Assembly: GCA_910586015.1 (NCBI GenBank)
Contig: CAJUGJ010000027.1
Location: 1-34,241 of the forward strand
DNA: 34,241 nt
Direction of reading: 5' to 3'
Source: an uncultured Lachnospiraceae bacterium
GTDB taxonomy: Bacteria > Bacillota > Clostridia > Lachnospirales > Lachnospiraceae
The notes under the pieces are model-generated. The model was not told the origin of the DNA. It made no database searches and saw only the letters and a list, made by a program, of their open reading frames with translations. Position numbers and translations under genes: made by a program. Positions 15,097 through 24,574 of the stretch are shown here, one piece after another (position 1 is the first letter of the stretch; each line of letters opens with the position of its first letter).

Positions 15097-17715
15097 ATGG
15101 CAGCAAACAATGAAGAAGTTAAGGTAAATGGTGCTGTTGACAGCGTAGAAGCTTTAATGGCAAAGATTGCCGAAGTCAGAGAAGCCCAGAAAATCTTTGC
15201 ATCTTATACCCAAGAACAAGTGGATAAGATTTTCTATCAAGCGGCACTGGCTGCAAATACCATGAGAATTCCACTTGCTAAAATGGCAGTAGAAGAAACT
15301 GGTATGGGTGTTGTAGAAGATAAGGTTATCAAAAATCACTATGCGGCTGAATATATTTATAATGCGTATAAGAATACGAAGACCTGCGGTGTTATTGAAG
15401 AGGATACTAGCTATGGTATTAAAAAGATCGCTGAACCAATCGGTGTCGTTGCAGCAGTTATCCCAACTACCAATCCAACCTCTACTGCTATCTTCAAAAC
15501 CTTAATTTGTTTAAAAACTAGAAATGGTATCATTATCAGCCCTCACCCACGTGCAAAAAATTGTACAATCGCCGCTGCAAAAGTAGTTTTAGAAGCAGCA
15601 GTAAAAGCAGGTGCTCCAGCAGGAATTATTGGATGGATTGATGTTCCATCTCTTGAATTGACGAATACTCTTATGAGAGAGTCTGATATCATTCTCGCTA
15701 CAGGTGGTCCGGGTATGGTAAAAGCGGCTTACTCTTCAGGAACTCCAGCACTTGGTGTAGGTGCAGGAAATACACCTGCAATTTTTGATGAATCCTGTGA
15801 TATTCGTCTTGCAGTCAATTCTTTAATTCATTCTAAGACCTTTGACAATGGTATGATTTGTGCTTCTGAGCAGTCTGTTATTGTTGATAAAAATATCTAT
15901 GATGCAGTAAAGAAAGAATTTGCAGAACGTGGATGTTATTTCTGTAATCCAGAGGAAACAGAAAAAGTTCGTAAAACTATCATTATCAATGGAGCATTAA
16001 ATGCAAAAATTGTAGGACAAAAACCAGTTGCTATTGCAAAATTAGCTGGCTTTGATATTCCAGAAACTACAAAAATCTTAATTGGTGAAGTAGAATCCGT
16101 TGCTTTAGAAGAAGAGTTTGCACATGAAAAACTTTCTCCAGTACTTGCAATGTATAAATCAGAAGACTTTGATGATGCAGTTGCAAAGGCATGTCAGTTA
16201 ATTGCAGATGGAGGTTATGGTCATACATCTTCTCTTTATATAAATGTTGGAACAGGCAAAGAAAAGATGGAAAAATTCGCTGCTGCTATGAAGACTTGTC
16301 GTGTCTTAATTAATACACCATCCTCTCAAGGTGGTATCGGTGACCTTTACAACTTTAAATTAGCTCCATCTTTAACCCTTGGTTGTGGTTCTTGGGGTAG
16401 AAACTCTGTTTCAGAAAATGTTGGTGTAAAACATCTGATTAATATTAAGACCGTTGCTGAGAGGAGAGAAAATATGCTTTGGTTTAGAGCACCTGAAAAG
16501 GTTTACTTTAAGAAAGGATGTTTACCAGTTGCACTGTCTGAATTAAGTGTTATGGGTAAAAAGAAGTGCTTTATTGTAACAGACTCTTTCCTTTACAAGA
16601 ATGGTTATACAAGCTGTATTACTGATAAACTGGATGAAATGGGAATTCAGCATACTACCTTTTATAATGTAGCTCCAGATCCATCATTAGCTTCTGCAAC
16701 AGAAGGAGCTGAACAGATGAAACTTTTTGAGCCAGACTGTATTATTGCTGTCGGTGGTGGTTCTGCAATGGATGCTGGTAAAATTATGTGGGTAATGTAT
16801 GAGCATCCAGAAGTTGACTTCCTCGATATGGCAATGCGTTTTATGGATATCAGAAAGCGTGTTTATACATTCCCTAAAATGGGTGAGAAAGCTTACTTTA
16901 TCGCAGTTCCTACTTCCTCTGGTACAGGTTCCGAAGTAACTCCATTTGCAGTTATTACCGATCAGAGAACAGGCGTAAAATATCCATTAGCTGATTACGA
17001 ATTACTTCCTAAGATGTCTATTATCGATGCTGATTTAATGATGAATCAGCCAAAGGGATTAACCAGTGCTTCTGGTATTGATGCCTTAACTCATGCTCTT
17101 GAAGCTTATGCTTCTATTATGGCTACTGATTATACAGATGGTTTAGCATTAAAAGCAATGAAAAATATCTTCAAATATTTGCCAGATGCCTATGAAAAAG
17201 GTGCAAATGATCCAATTGCTCGTGAGAAGATGGCAGATGCTTCTACAATGGCAGGTATGGCATTTGCTAATGCGTTCTTAGGAGTATGCCATTCTATGGC
17301 ACACAAACTTGGAGCATTCCATCATATTCCTCATGGTGTTGCGAATGCACTCTTGATTACAGAAGTTATGAGATTTAATGCTACACATATTCCTACCAAG
17401 ATGGGAACTTTCTCACAATATCCATATCCACATGCTCTTGAAAGATATGTAGAATGTGCTAATTTCCTTGGTATGGCAGGAAATAATGATCAGGAAAAAT
17501 TCGAAAACCTTATCAGTGCTATTGAAGAATTAAAAGAAAAAGTTGGTATCAAGAAGACAATTTCAGAGTATGGTATCGATGAGAAGAATTTCTTAGATAC
17601 ATTGGATGCTATGGTAGAGCAGGCATTTGACGATCAATGTACTGGTGCAAATCCAAGATATCCTCTCATGAGTGAAATTAAAGACATGTATTTAAAGGTA
17701 TACTACGGAAAATAA
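15097..17715 (+). CDS. adhE: Bifunctional acetaldehyde/alcohol dehydrogenase
   Basis: The 872-residue fusion converts acetyl-CoA to acetaldehyde and then ethanol, oxidising two NADH and so regenerating NAD in fermentation. The N-terminal CoA-acylating aldehyde dehydrogenase (about 15-440) has catalytic Cys255 in NGMICASEQ. The C-terminal iron-dependent alcohol dehydrogenase (about 460-870) has the NAD-binding GGGSAMDAGK and the metal-site motif CHSMAHKLGAFHHIPHG (731-747). Length is normal for AdhE. It is monocistronic, with Rex-like sites over its promoter and a strong terminator after it. Confidence 0.97.
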   Translation: MAANNEEVKVNGAVDSVEALMAKIAEVREAQKIFASYTQEQVDKIFYQAALAANTMRIPLAKMAVEETGMGVVEDKVIKNHYAAEYIYNAYKNTKTCGVIEEDTSYGIKKIAEPIGVVAAVIPTTNPTSTAIFKTLICLKTRNGIIISPHPRAKNCTIAAAKVVLEAAVKAGAPAGIIGWIDVPSLELTNTLMRESDIILATGGPGMVKAAYSSGTPALGVGAGNTPAIFDESCDIRLAVNSLIHSKTFDNGMICASEQSVIVDKNIYDAVKKEFAERGCYFCNPEETEKVRKTIIINGALNAKIVGQKPVAIAKLAGFDIPETTKILIGEVESVALEEEFAHEKLSPVLAMYKSEDFDDAVAKACQLIADGGYGHTSSLYINVGTGKEKMEKFAAAMKTCRVLINTPSSQGGIGDLYNFKLAPSLTLGCGSWGRNSVSENVGVKHLINIKTVAERRENMLWFRAPEKVYFKKGCLPVALSELSVMGKKKCFIVTDSFLYKNGYTSCITDKLDEMGIQHTTFYNVAPDPSLASATEGAEQMKLFEPDCIIAVGGGSAMDAGKIMWVMYEHPEVDFLDMAMRFMDIRKRVYTFPKMGEKAYFIAVPTSSGTGSEVTPFAVITDQRTGVKYPLADYELLPKMSIIDADLMMNQPKGLTSASGIDALTHALEAYASIMATDYTDGLALKAMKNIFKYLPDAYEKGANDPIAREKMADASTMAGMAFANAFLGVCHSMAHKLGAFHHIPHGVANALLITEVMRFNATHIPTKMGTFSQYPYPHALERYVECANFLGMAGNNDQEKFENLISAIEELKEKVGIKKTISEYGIDEKNFLDTLDAMVEQAFDDQCTGANPRYPLMSEIKDMYLKVYYGK

Positions 17716-17733
17716 TTCCTACACTATAGAAAT

Positions 17734-17772
17734 AAAAAACAGCTTCCAATTAATTGGAAGCTGTTTTTTATT
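17734..17772. terminator. Terminator after adhE
   Basis: A near-perfect palindrome at 17734-17769 is built from AAAAAACAGCTTCCAA and its complement. T runs lie on the plus strand and A runs on the left flank, so it can work in both directions. Confidence 0.93.
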
Positions 17773-17879
17773 TTTCTAATTGACAGACAATAAAAAGCAA
17801 AAAAGAGCAGGATTTTTACTCTTGGATAAGATATACTTTTATTGCAAGAAAGAAAACCAAATATAATAGGGAGGAAAAA

Positions 17880-18770
17880 ATGGATTGGCTGGTAAGTTTA
17901 AAAAAGGCAATTGATTACATGGAAGAACATCTTCTTATGGATATTGATGTAAAGGAAGTGGCAGATGCAGTACACATATCTCCCTTTTATTTTCAAAAAG
18001 GTTTTAAAATTGTGACAGACTATTCTATCGGAGAATATTTGCGAAATCGCAGATTGTACCTAGCAGGGCTTGATGTAATAAACGCAAAAGAAAAAATTAT
18101 TGACCTGGCTTACAAATATGGATATGATACGCCAGAGAGTTTTACTAGAGCATTCTCGCGTTTTCATGGTCTATCTCCTATGCAGCTTCGGACACAACCC
18201 CATCAATTAAAGGTCTTTCAGCCTTTAATAATAGAAATTTCAATAAAAGGAGGAAACAGAATGGATTTTACAGTAGAAAAAAGGGAAGCAGTAAAGATGA
18301 TTGGTTTTGAAAGGGTATTTTCTTATGATACCTCTTATCAGGAAATTCCTAAATTTTGGAATGAATTTTGTGAACAGTACTGTAAATGTGATTTTATATC
18401 TAATCAGGTGGATAAAGAAATCAGACAGACAGTTGCAGAATGTATGGTGGGGGAATTTGGAATCTGTGTTGAAGACGAAGCAAATGAAAATCAATTTCGT
18501 TATTATATTGCAGGTGCATATCAAGGAGGCAAGATACCAGAAGGTATGTCAGTTTTTGAAATCCCTGCCAGCGATTGGGTAAAATTCAAATGTATCGGTT
18601 CTATGCCAAAAGCCCTGCAAACAGTCAATACCCGGATTTTTAGAGAGTGGCTTCCTGGAAATCAGGAATTTGAGATAGCTTTCCATAGTTATATTGAATG
18701 GTATAGTAAGGGAGATACCAAAAGCAATGATTACGAAAGTGGCATTTGGATACCAGTAAAACGATTATAA
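17880..18770 (+). CDS. AraC-family regulator with GyrI-like effector domain
   Basis: The 296-residue protein has an N-terminal AraC/XylS double helix-turn-helix (about 8-108; IDVKEVADAVHISPFYFQK and the AYKYGYDTPESFTRAFSRF signature). A C-terminal GyrI-like small-molecule binding domain (about 124-296) contains VKMIGFER and ends SGIWIPVKRL. This SoxS/Rob-like layout usually senses hydrophobic or drug-like molecules and activates efflux or detoxification genes. No target is adjacent, so regulation acts elsewhere or on itself. GGGAGG lies 6 bases before the ATG, and no convincing -35/-10 pair is visible. It sits alone between two terminators. Confidence 0.92.
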   Translation: MDWLVSLKKAIDYMEEHLLMDIDVKEVADAVHISPFYFQKGFKIVTDYSIGEYLRNRRLYLAGLDVINAKEKIIDLAYKYGYDTPESFTRAFSRFHGLSPMQLRTQPHQLKVFQPLIIEISIKGGNRMDFTVEKREAVKMIGFERVFSYDTSYQEIPKFWNEFCEQYCKCDFISNQVDKEIRQTVAECMVGEFGICVEDEANENQFRYYIAGAYQGGKIPEGMSVFEIPASDWVKFKCIGSMPKALQTVNTRIFREWLPGNQEFEIAFHSYIEWYSKGDTKSNDYESGIWIPVKRL

Positions 18771-18784
18771 TTTCTGTATAATAA

Positions 18785-18828
18785 AAAAACCGATGATCGC
18801 TACTATAGAGTTTAGATTATCGGTTTTT
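18785..18828. terminator. Terminator between the AraC gene and the chemoreceptor gene
   Basis: AAAAACCGATGATC pairs with GATTATCGGTTTTT, with one wobble and a 15-base loop. T runs on the plus strand and A runs on the left allow use from both convergent genes. Confidence 0.85.
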
Positions 18829-18855
18829 CGTCTTAGTTAATTCTAACACTTCAAA

Positions 18856-20556
18856 TTATAATTTAAAATCCTGCAATAAGTCGCTTAATACCGTAGCATG
18901 TGTTGTCAATTCTTCACTTGAAGATGCCGCTTCCTGTGCAATAGAAGCATTGTCTTGAACAACCGAAGAAATCTGTTCTACTGCTTTATAAATCTCTTCA
19001 ATCGTTGATGCCTGTTTTGTAGATGCTCCAGAAACATTGTCTGCCAGCATAGCAATTTTAGAAGCAGCCTGTACAATAGAATTCAAAATTTCCGCAGTTT
19101 CATTTACAAGAGTTACACCCTTTCGTACAGCCTCTAAACTCTGGTGAATTAAATCACTTGTTGTTTTTGTTGCATCTTTTGTATTCGTTGCAAGACTACC
19201 AATCTCTCCTGCCACAACTGCAAAACCACGTCCTTGCTCTCCTGCTCTTGCTGCTTCAATAGACGCATTTAATGCAAGCATATTAGTCTGTCCTGAAATT
19301 CCCTCAATTACACTGATAATATTTTGTATCTGTTCGGAGGACTGTGAAATTTCATTCATTGCTGTAACCAATTCCTTCATATGGACATTTCCCTGATTAA
19401 TAATCTTTTGTGCTTTGTATGCCATTTCACTAACTTCTTTAACATCTTCTGCATTCACTTCTACTTGCTTAGAAACATCTGCAAGAGAAGCTTGAAGCTC
19501 TTCTACTGTACCTGACTGATCGGTTGCACCATCTGCAAGGCCTTGAGAAACTTGACTGATCTGTTTTGCCCCTTCTTCAACTCCCTCTGCAGTTTGTTTA
19601 ATAGAAGCTGTAATCTCATTTAAAAATTTCAAAATCCCAAGAAAAGAGGTTTTAATATTTGAAAAATCTCCACGATAATCAATATCTACTGTTGTAGTAA
19701 AATCCTTTTCTGCCATTTGACTTGTTACGTAATCAATATTATTTACATAACAAGCTAACTCTTTTTCAGTTATACGAATCTTATCTGCAAGACTTCCAAT
19801 TTCATTATTAGAATAATAAGTAAGTTCATAGGTAAGATCTCCCTTTGATAATGCTTCCATTGCCTTTTGTACTTCTAAAATTGGCTCTGTAATTCCATGA
19901 ATAGTACGTTTTGAAAGTCTTGCTGCCTCAATCATAATAACGATACCGATAGCAATTAACATCAACATTAACACAGTTGCTCTATTATAACTTCCTTTAA
20001 TATATTCATTCTTATCCTCACCTATTTTCTGACAGAGATCATCCATAAAATCAATCGTAGATTGCATGGTTGGTATGTAACTATTTTCTAATAATTGGAT
20101 AGCTTCTTCCTGTTTTCCCTCTCTTCCAAGCTCTATTATCTGTTTTTCAAGACCAAAGACAGATTGAACTACAGTTACCATCTCATCCAGTTCTTTTTTA
20201 TTATACTTTGAACCAATTTTTCCTCCAAGATAGTCAAGAGTTTCATATAAGGCCTCTTTTGCCTCTGATAATTCTTTTTCATACTTTTGAATTAAAGTTT
20301 GATCACTTGTCATACTAAGTTGAATAACATTGTTCATTATATTATCCACTGCTACTCTAGCTACCCAAGAACTTTCGATCATAGGAATCGTTTCTTCATT
20401 TAATGTTTCTACTCGTTTTCTTTGATCTGCTAACATTACTAAAGCGATACATGTTACAATAAGAATTGCACTGGCAATTCCAAAAAATGAAGTTTTAAGT
20501 CTTTTTTTAATTGACACATTATCAAATTTTCTTTTTACTTCATCTTTTACTTTCAT
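18856..20556 (-). CDS. Methyl-accepting chemotaxis protein
   Basis: The 566-residue chemoreceptor has membrane segments at about 24-43 and 194-210. They bracket an extracellular region of about 150 residues that looks like a four-helix-bundle (4HB_MCP) sensor. A HAMP domain (about 211-268) follows, then a second HAMP-like helical stretch (about 268-325) and the signalling coiled coil. The hairpin tip (about 420-445; QTNMLALNASIEAARAGE) binds CheA/CheW. The ligand is unknown. AAGGAGATG precedes the ATG. It implies a motile relative, although no flagellar or che genes lie in the window. The gap 20557-20732 shows nothing I can name. Confidence 0.95.
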   Translation of the reverse strand: MKVKDEVKRKFDNVSIKKRLKTSFFGIASAILIVTCIALVMLADQRKRVETLNEETIPMIESSWVARVAVDNIMNNVIQLSMTSDQTLIQKYEKELSEAKEALYETLDYLGGKIGSKYNKKELDEMVTVVQSVFGLEKQIIELGREGKQEEAIQLLENSYIPTMQSTIDFMDDLCQKIGEDKNEYIKGSYNRATVLMLMLIAIGIVIMIEAARLSKRTIHGITEPILEVQKAMEALSKGDLTYELTYYSNNEIGSLADKIRITEKELACYVNNIDYVTSQMAEKDFTTTVDIDYRGDFSNIKTSFLGILKFLNEITASIKQTAEGVEEGAKQISQVSQGLADGATDQSGTVEELQASLADVSKQVEVNAEDVKEVSEMAYKAQKIINQGNVHMKELVTAMNEISQSSEQIQNIISVIEGISGQTNMLALNASIEAARAGEQGRGFAVVAGEIGSLATNTKDATKTTSDLIHQSLEAVRKGVTLVNETAEILNSIVQAASKIAMLADNVSGASTKQASTIEEIYKAVEQISSVVQDNASIAQEAASSSEELTTHATVLSDLLQDFKL

Positions 20557-20732
20557 AAAATATCATCTCCTTATTCAGTTTTCAGTTTTCCATTCTTGTC
20601 CGCGATCTTTTAAATAACCTATATCTAAGTACAAAGATCCTATGCAGCCACTACAATTTTAACACATCTTTATAAAAAAATAAAGGAGAGGAAAAATAAA
20701 ATTAATTAAACTTTAACAACAATATTTGATAC

Positions 20733-20766
20733 TAAAAATAGAAAAGCACACCCTTTTCGATGTGCT
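20733..20766 (-). terminator. Terminator of the APH-like kinase gene
   Basis: Read on the minus strand, AGCACA/TGTGCT with a 10-base loop is followed by a T-rich tail (TTTTCTATTTTT). Confidence 0.7.
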
Positions 20767-20800
20767 ATCTATAGATAATCTTTTTGTAAAAGTTTTAATT

Positions 20801-21538
20801 TTATTGGTATTCTACAACATCAAGCCATTTCATTAAAAGTTCTGTTTCTTCTGGTTTCTTTTTGGTCAACTGTGCAGCAGCTACAATCGGAAGCCATGTC
20901 TGAACATAACGTTTTGCTGTACCACTCTTTTTGCAGAAGATATCTAAATACAAATCGGCTGTCTTCTGATCCTCTAAAGCAAATAAAAGATAACTTCTTG
21001 CAGCATCTGCGGAAGCATTTCCCTGTGTTGCATGAACCCAGTCAAGAACATACATCTTATCTTCAGTAACAATAATATTTTGTGGACAGAAATCGCCATG
21101 ACAAACTTTGACATGTTTTGGCATCCCATCTAATCTAGTCAAAAGGTCATATTTTTTAATATCATCCAAATTATCTAAACTCTGAATCTGACGGATTAAC
21201 TTATCTTTGAGCTTATTGAGTAGAGGGGCTCTTTTGGAGTGCATTTCTAATTGAAGATCAACCATTTGACTGATATACTTCTCTTGATTATCTGGATCTT
21301 CTTTCATAATCTGAGCAAGTGTTTTGCCCTCGATATAATTCATTGTAATTGCCCACTTATCTTCAATGATAGATACTTCATTAATACTTGGTATTGGAAA
21401 TCCAGTTTCTTCTACTCTAGTTGTATTGAGTGCCTCATTGAGTACATCTGTTTTTGGAGTTCCTTCTTTAAATAGTTTAACAGCATTGTCACCTTTTTTA
21501 AAAACGCTTGCATTTTTGCCCTGTGAAATTAAGTCCAT
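20801..21538 (-). CDS. Aminoglycoside phosphotransferase (APH)-fold kinase
   Basis: The 245-residue protein has the small-molecule kinase fold. Lys21 (AVKLF) is in the nucleotide lobe, the catalytic loop reads HGDFCPQN (147-154, Asp149 as base) and the metal-binding Asp166 is in LDWVHA. This superfamily phosphorylates aminoglycosides, choline, sugars or amino-sugar metabolites. Its short length and lack of close drug-resistance motifs make resistance only one option. GAGAGGAG lies upstream of the start. The gene has its own terminator and stands apart from its neighbours. Confidence 0.82.
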   Translation of the reverse strand: MDLISQGKNASVFKKGDNAVKLFKEGTPKTDVLNEALNTTRVEETGFPIPSINEVSIIEDKWAITMNYIEGKTLAQIMKEDPDNQEKYISQMVDLQLEMHSKRAPLLNKLKDKLIRQIQSLDNLDDIKKYDLLTRLDGMPKHVKVCHGDFCPQNIIVTEDKMYVLDWVHATQGNASADAARSYLLFALEDQKTADLYLDIFCKKSGTAKRYVQTWLPIVAAAQLTKKKPEETELLMKWLDVVEYQ

Positions 21539-21690
21539 TTTTAACCGCTCCTCTCGAATATAAAAATTGAATGGTTTTCGTCATAATCCATAAATCATTC
21601 TAGTTTTACAAATTGATTATACACCTTTTAACCAAAAAAGTATAGTCCCTTTTTGAAAACTTTTACTTAAAGTTTATATTTTAACAAAAC

Positions 21691-23496
21691 TTATTCCATT
21701 TGAAATACTTTTCCTTTTGGCTGAAATGGAAGAGTAGTTCCTTTTGGAATTAAAAAGGCATGTGTTCTTGGTACGATAAGATCTGGTTCACATTGTGCAT
21801 CTGTAATAAAAAGAATAGGAGCAGTTGGAGGAAAGTCATTTGTATGAAGTAATTTTTCTACCCCAGCCTGTAAAATAGTCCCTCCTCTCCCTTTTATATT
21901 CACTCTTCCTGCAATCTCCTCTGGTGCAAGATAACCTGCATCATAAGCTGCTGCGTCACAGAAAATTACACGTACAAAAGGAACTTCTCTTGCCTGAGCA
22001 TAACTTGCAATTGCTCCTAATGCCTTCCCTAAAAGTTTTGCATCCATTGAACCAGAAGTATCTAAAATAACTCCAAACGTTCTTTGTTCTAATAGTTCCT
22101 CTCGAATTAAATAACCCGGTCTTGGAATATTGGGAGAAGAACTTTGTCTACGGCTTGGCTTTGCATAGGTTCTTGTCCGCACGATAGGAGGAAAATAGGC
22201 ATCAAACCATCTTGCCAACTTCACATCCCAAGGAATTGGTGGCATAGCTAGAGCACGAATTTCTTCAATTAACCCTGCTGGAATCAATCCACGCCCTGAA
22301 GATTGTTCCAACTCTAACCCTTGAGATAAAGCATTTCTATAAAATTCATCTAAATCCACACCTAGTTTTCTATTATCATAATTTGTATTTAAAATATCTC
22401 CTGCTCCATAACCACGGAATGTACAAAGACGCCTATATTTTTTTAGGTCACGAAGTATTTGATCATAAATTTCTTCTGCACTTTTTCCTTTCAATTCTTC
22501 ATCATACAAAGCATCCTGTGGCATACTTCCAATCTGCATTTCATAGAGCCATCCATTAATCACATAGTCACATGCAACATTCCAAAGATAAGCATCTCTT
22601 CCCTGACAGCGTTTTTGGTGCATTAGTCCAGCATGGAGATATTCGTGTGCTAAGACAAATCTCAATTCCTCTTTTGTCAGTACAAAGCAGGGATTTACAT
22701 AAATTTTTGCCTCCATAACATTGACTGCTGCAGTACGGATTTCCAATCTTCTACATTCTATTTCATCTTCTATAATCGTAAATCCTGCTGCTAATGCACC
22801 CAACAATGGATACTGACTAATAAACCAGCTTGCTGCTTGTACTGCCTTTCCTTGATTTTTACCTTCATATAATGTATGTCCTCCTGCAATACTAACGGCA
22901 TGTGTTACTGAGGCAGCTAAAGCATATGCAAATTGTGCCATATATGGATTTCTTCTGTTATTCCAAGATAAAGGATGTTCTAATCCTCTCATATCAAGTT
23001 GCTCGGGTGCTGTTCCAAAACCAGTATATAATAATTCTATATTATCTTTTTCTCCTTTGTGTCTTATAAGATACTCATAAATAACGATTTCATCCGTCAT
23101 ACTATTACGAAACCAATCTGTTACACTAGACCAAATAGATATTCCAAAACGAATATCTTCCAAAAATTTTGCAATATAGAGATCACACGCTTTATTCCAA
23201 AGATAAAGATCCAGTTGTTTTCCCCTATTTGGCATCTTTTGTGCGTCAAAATGTCCAAAAGAAATATGAAGTAGACTATGTGCCGCTATATATGCCCAAT
23301 TTTCAGGTTGTAATAAAATATTTCGATTAAAGTAAATTTCTGAGGGATAGACAATAGAATAATTATCCTTTCCAACAAATTCCTTTCCTGATATATTGAA
23401 TCCTCCAGAAAGTCTGGAAAATAGGGGATGATTTTTTATAAGTTTTAGTCCTGCCAATAGATTTTGTTCTGTAATACTTATTTTTTTTTCTGCCAT
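21691..23496 (-). CDS. VWA protein with duplicated metallopeptidase-like modules (DUF2201)
   Basis: The chosen start gives 601 residues. It follows an AAAAGGGG ribosome site and lies 14 bp after the MoxR gene; a longer frame to 23571 would overlap MoxR. Two related modules precede the VWA domain. The second has HEYLH (284-288), a zincin HExxH motif, then DAYLWNVACDYVINGWLYEM. The first has the matching but degenerate HSLLH (73-77), then DLYLWNKACDLYIAKFLEDI. The C-terminal VWA domain has a full MIDAS: DTSGS (479-483), Thr540 and Asp566. VWA proteins of this type work with MoxR ATPases. It is the last gene of the RtcB operon. Confidence 0.88.
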   Translation of the reverse strand: MAEKKISITEQNLLAGLKLIKNHPLFSRLSGGFNISGKEFVGKDNYSIVYPSEIYFNRNILLQPENWAYIAAHSLLHISFGHFDAQKMPNRGKQLDLYLWNKACDLYIAKFLEDIRFGISIWSSVTDWFRNSMTDEIVIYEYLIRHKGEKDNIELLYTGFGTAPEQLDMRGLEHPLSWNNRRNPYMAQFAYALAASVTHAVSIAGGHTLYEGKNQGKAVQAASWFISQYPLLGALAAGFTIIEDEIECRRLEIRTAAVNVMEAKIYVNPCFVLTKEELRFVLAHEYLHAGLMHQKRCQGRDAYLWNVACDYVINGWLYEMQIGSMPQDALYDEELKGKSAEEIYDQILRDLKKYRRLCTFRGYGAGDILNTNYDNRKLGVDLDEFYRNALSQGLELEQSSGRGLIPAGLIEEIRALAMPPIPWDVKLARWFDAYFPPIVRTRTYAKPSRRQSSSPNIPRPGYLIREELLEQRTFGVILDTSGSMDAKLLGKALGAIASYAQAREVPFVRVIFCDAAAYDAGYLAPEEIAGRVNIKGRGGTILQAGVEKLLHTNDFPPTAPILFITDAQCEPDLIVPRTHAFLIPKGTTLPFQPKGKVFQME

Positions 23497-23510
23497 AGTT
23501 ATTTCCCCTT

Positions 23511-24569
23511 TTAATTCTTTATTTGAATTGCTAAACGGGGAAGATCTCTTATAATTTCTAACATAAACCAATCTGGAAGCACTTTATTATCCTGTGCAGA
23601 TACTACCATCTGTGCAATCTCAAAATTAATTGACGACAGATCACGGATCATTGCTTTTGCACGATGTGTTAAATAATGTTGATCCTTTCCGAGATTCTTT
23701 TTCTCCTGTGGAAGTTCTTTGAACAGTTTTTCCCGAAATGACTGTGCTAAAAAATAAAGGACATCTCTTTCTTCTGGTTTTGCTGGCCAAACAGCCTCTC
23801 CTTTTATAATATCACTGAGTAAATAACGATTTTTAATTTGTTTAATAAATGCTAAAAACATAGCAGCATGTGATGGTTTCAAGCTTGCATATGCTAATAC
23901 TTTTAATATATCCGGATCTAGATTGTTTCCATACTCCTTTATAGCGTCACTTAACATATGCCAAGAACGTGGTGTCGAATATGGTTCTTCGGTTTTTGGT
24001 GGTTCAGAAAATAGATGATCTGGTCTTTGAATAATATAATCTGTAATATAGGGATGTATATTATTTTCATATGCCCATTTTAACCACTGTGACACTGAAG
24101 TTTTTAATTGCACATGAAACATTCTATTAATTAACGCAGTAGACATCGTTTTTACAATCGCTCCATCCTGTGTTCGATTTCCTGCACCAATAACAATACT
24201 TCCCTTTGGAAGATGATATTCTCCGATTCTGCGCTCATGAATTAATGAATAAAATGCTTTTTGTACCTCTTGACTACATGCATTTAATTCATCTAAAAAT
24301 AGACAATATGGTTCTTTTCTTGCAATCATTTTAGGTGGTAGAAATGTACTAACTTCTCCAACAATCTGTGGTATTCCAATAATATCTTCTGGAGCAAGCT
24401 GACTTCCTAAAAGAGAAACACATTCTAATCCAACTGAATCTGCAAAACTTTCCACCAACGAAGATTTTCCAATTCCCGGTGCTCCCCAAATAAATATAGG
24501 GCGAACTGGTGCAACATGTAGTAAAATTTCTGATAACTCTTCAGGAGTAACCGTAACTGCTAGATTCAT
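23511..24569 (-). CDS. MoxR-family AAA+ ATPase
   Basis: The 352-residue ATPase has Walker A GAPGIGKSS (29-37), Walker B LFLDELNA (90-97) and a sensor region GAGNRTQDGA. MoxR proteins act as ring-shaped chaperones that remodel or insert cofactors into VWA-containing partners. The partner here is almost certainly the next gene. GGGGAAAGG, inside the end of rtcB, sets the start 5 bp after the rtcB stop, implying coupled translation. Confidence 0.93.
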   Translation of the reverse strand: MNLAVTVTPEELSEILLHVAPVRPIFIWGAPGIGKSSLVESFADSVGLECVSLLGSQLAPEDIIGIPQIVGEVSTFLPPKMIARKEPYCLFLDELNACSQEVQKAFYSLIHERRIGEYHLPKGSIVIGAGNRTQDGAIVKTMSTALINRMFHVQLKTSVSQWLKWAYENNIHPYITDYIIQRPDHLFSEPPKTEEPYSTPRSWHMLSDAIKEYGNNLDPDILKVLAYASLKPSHAAMFLAFIKQIKNRYLLSDIIKGEAVWPAKPEERDVLYFLAQSFREKLFKELPQEKKNLGKDQHYLTHRAKAMIRDLSSINFEIAQMVVSAQDNKVLPDWFMLEIIRDLPRLAIQIKN

Positions 24570-24574
24570 TATCT

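Noticed and set aside
20801..21538. Aminoglycoside resistance gene
   Set aside because: The APH fold is shared by many metabolic kinases, and nothing in the sequence or neighbourhood points to drug resistance specifically.
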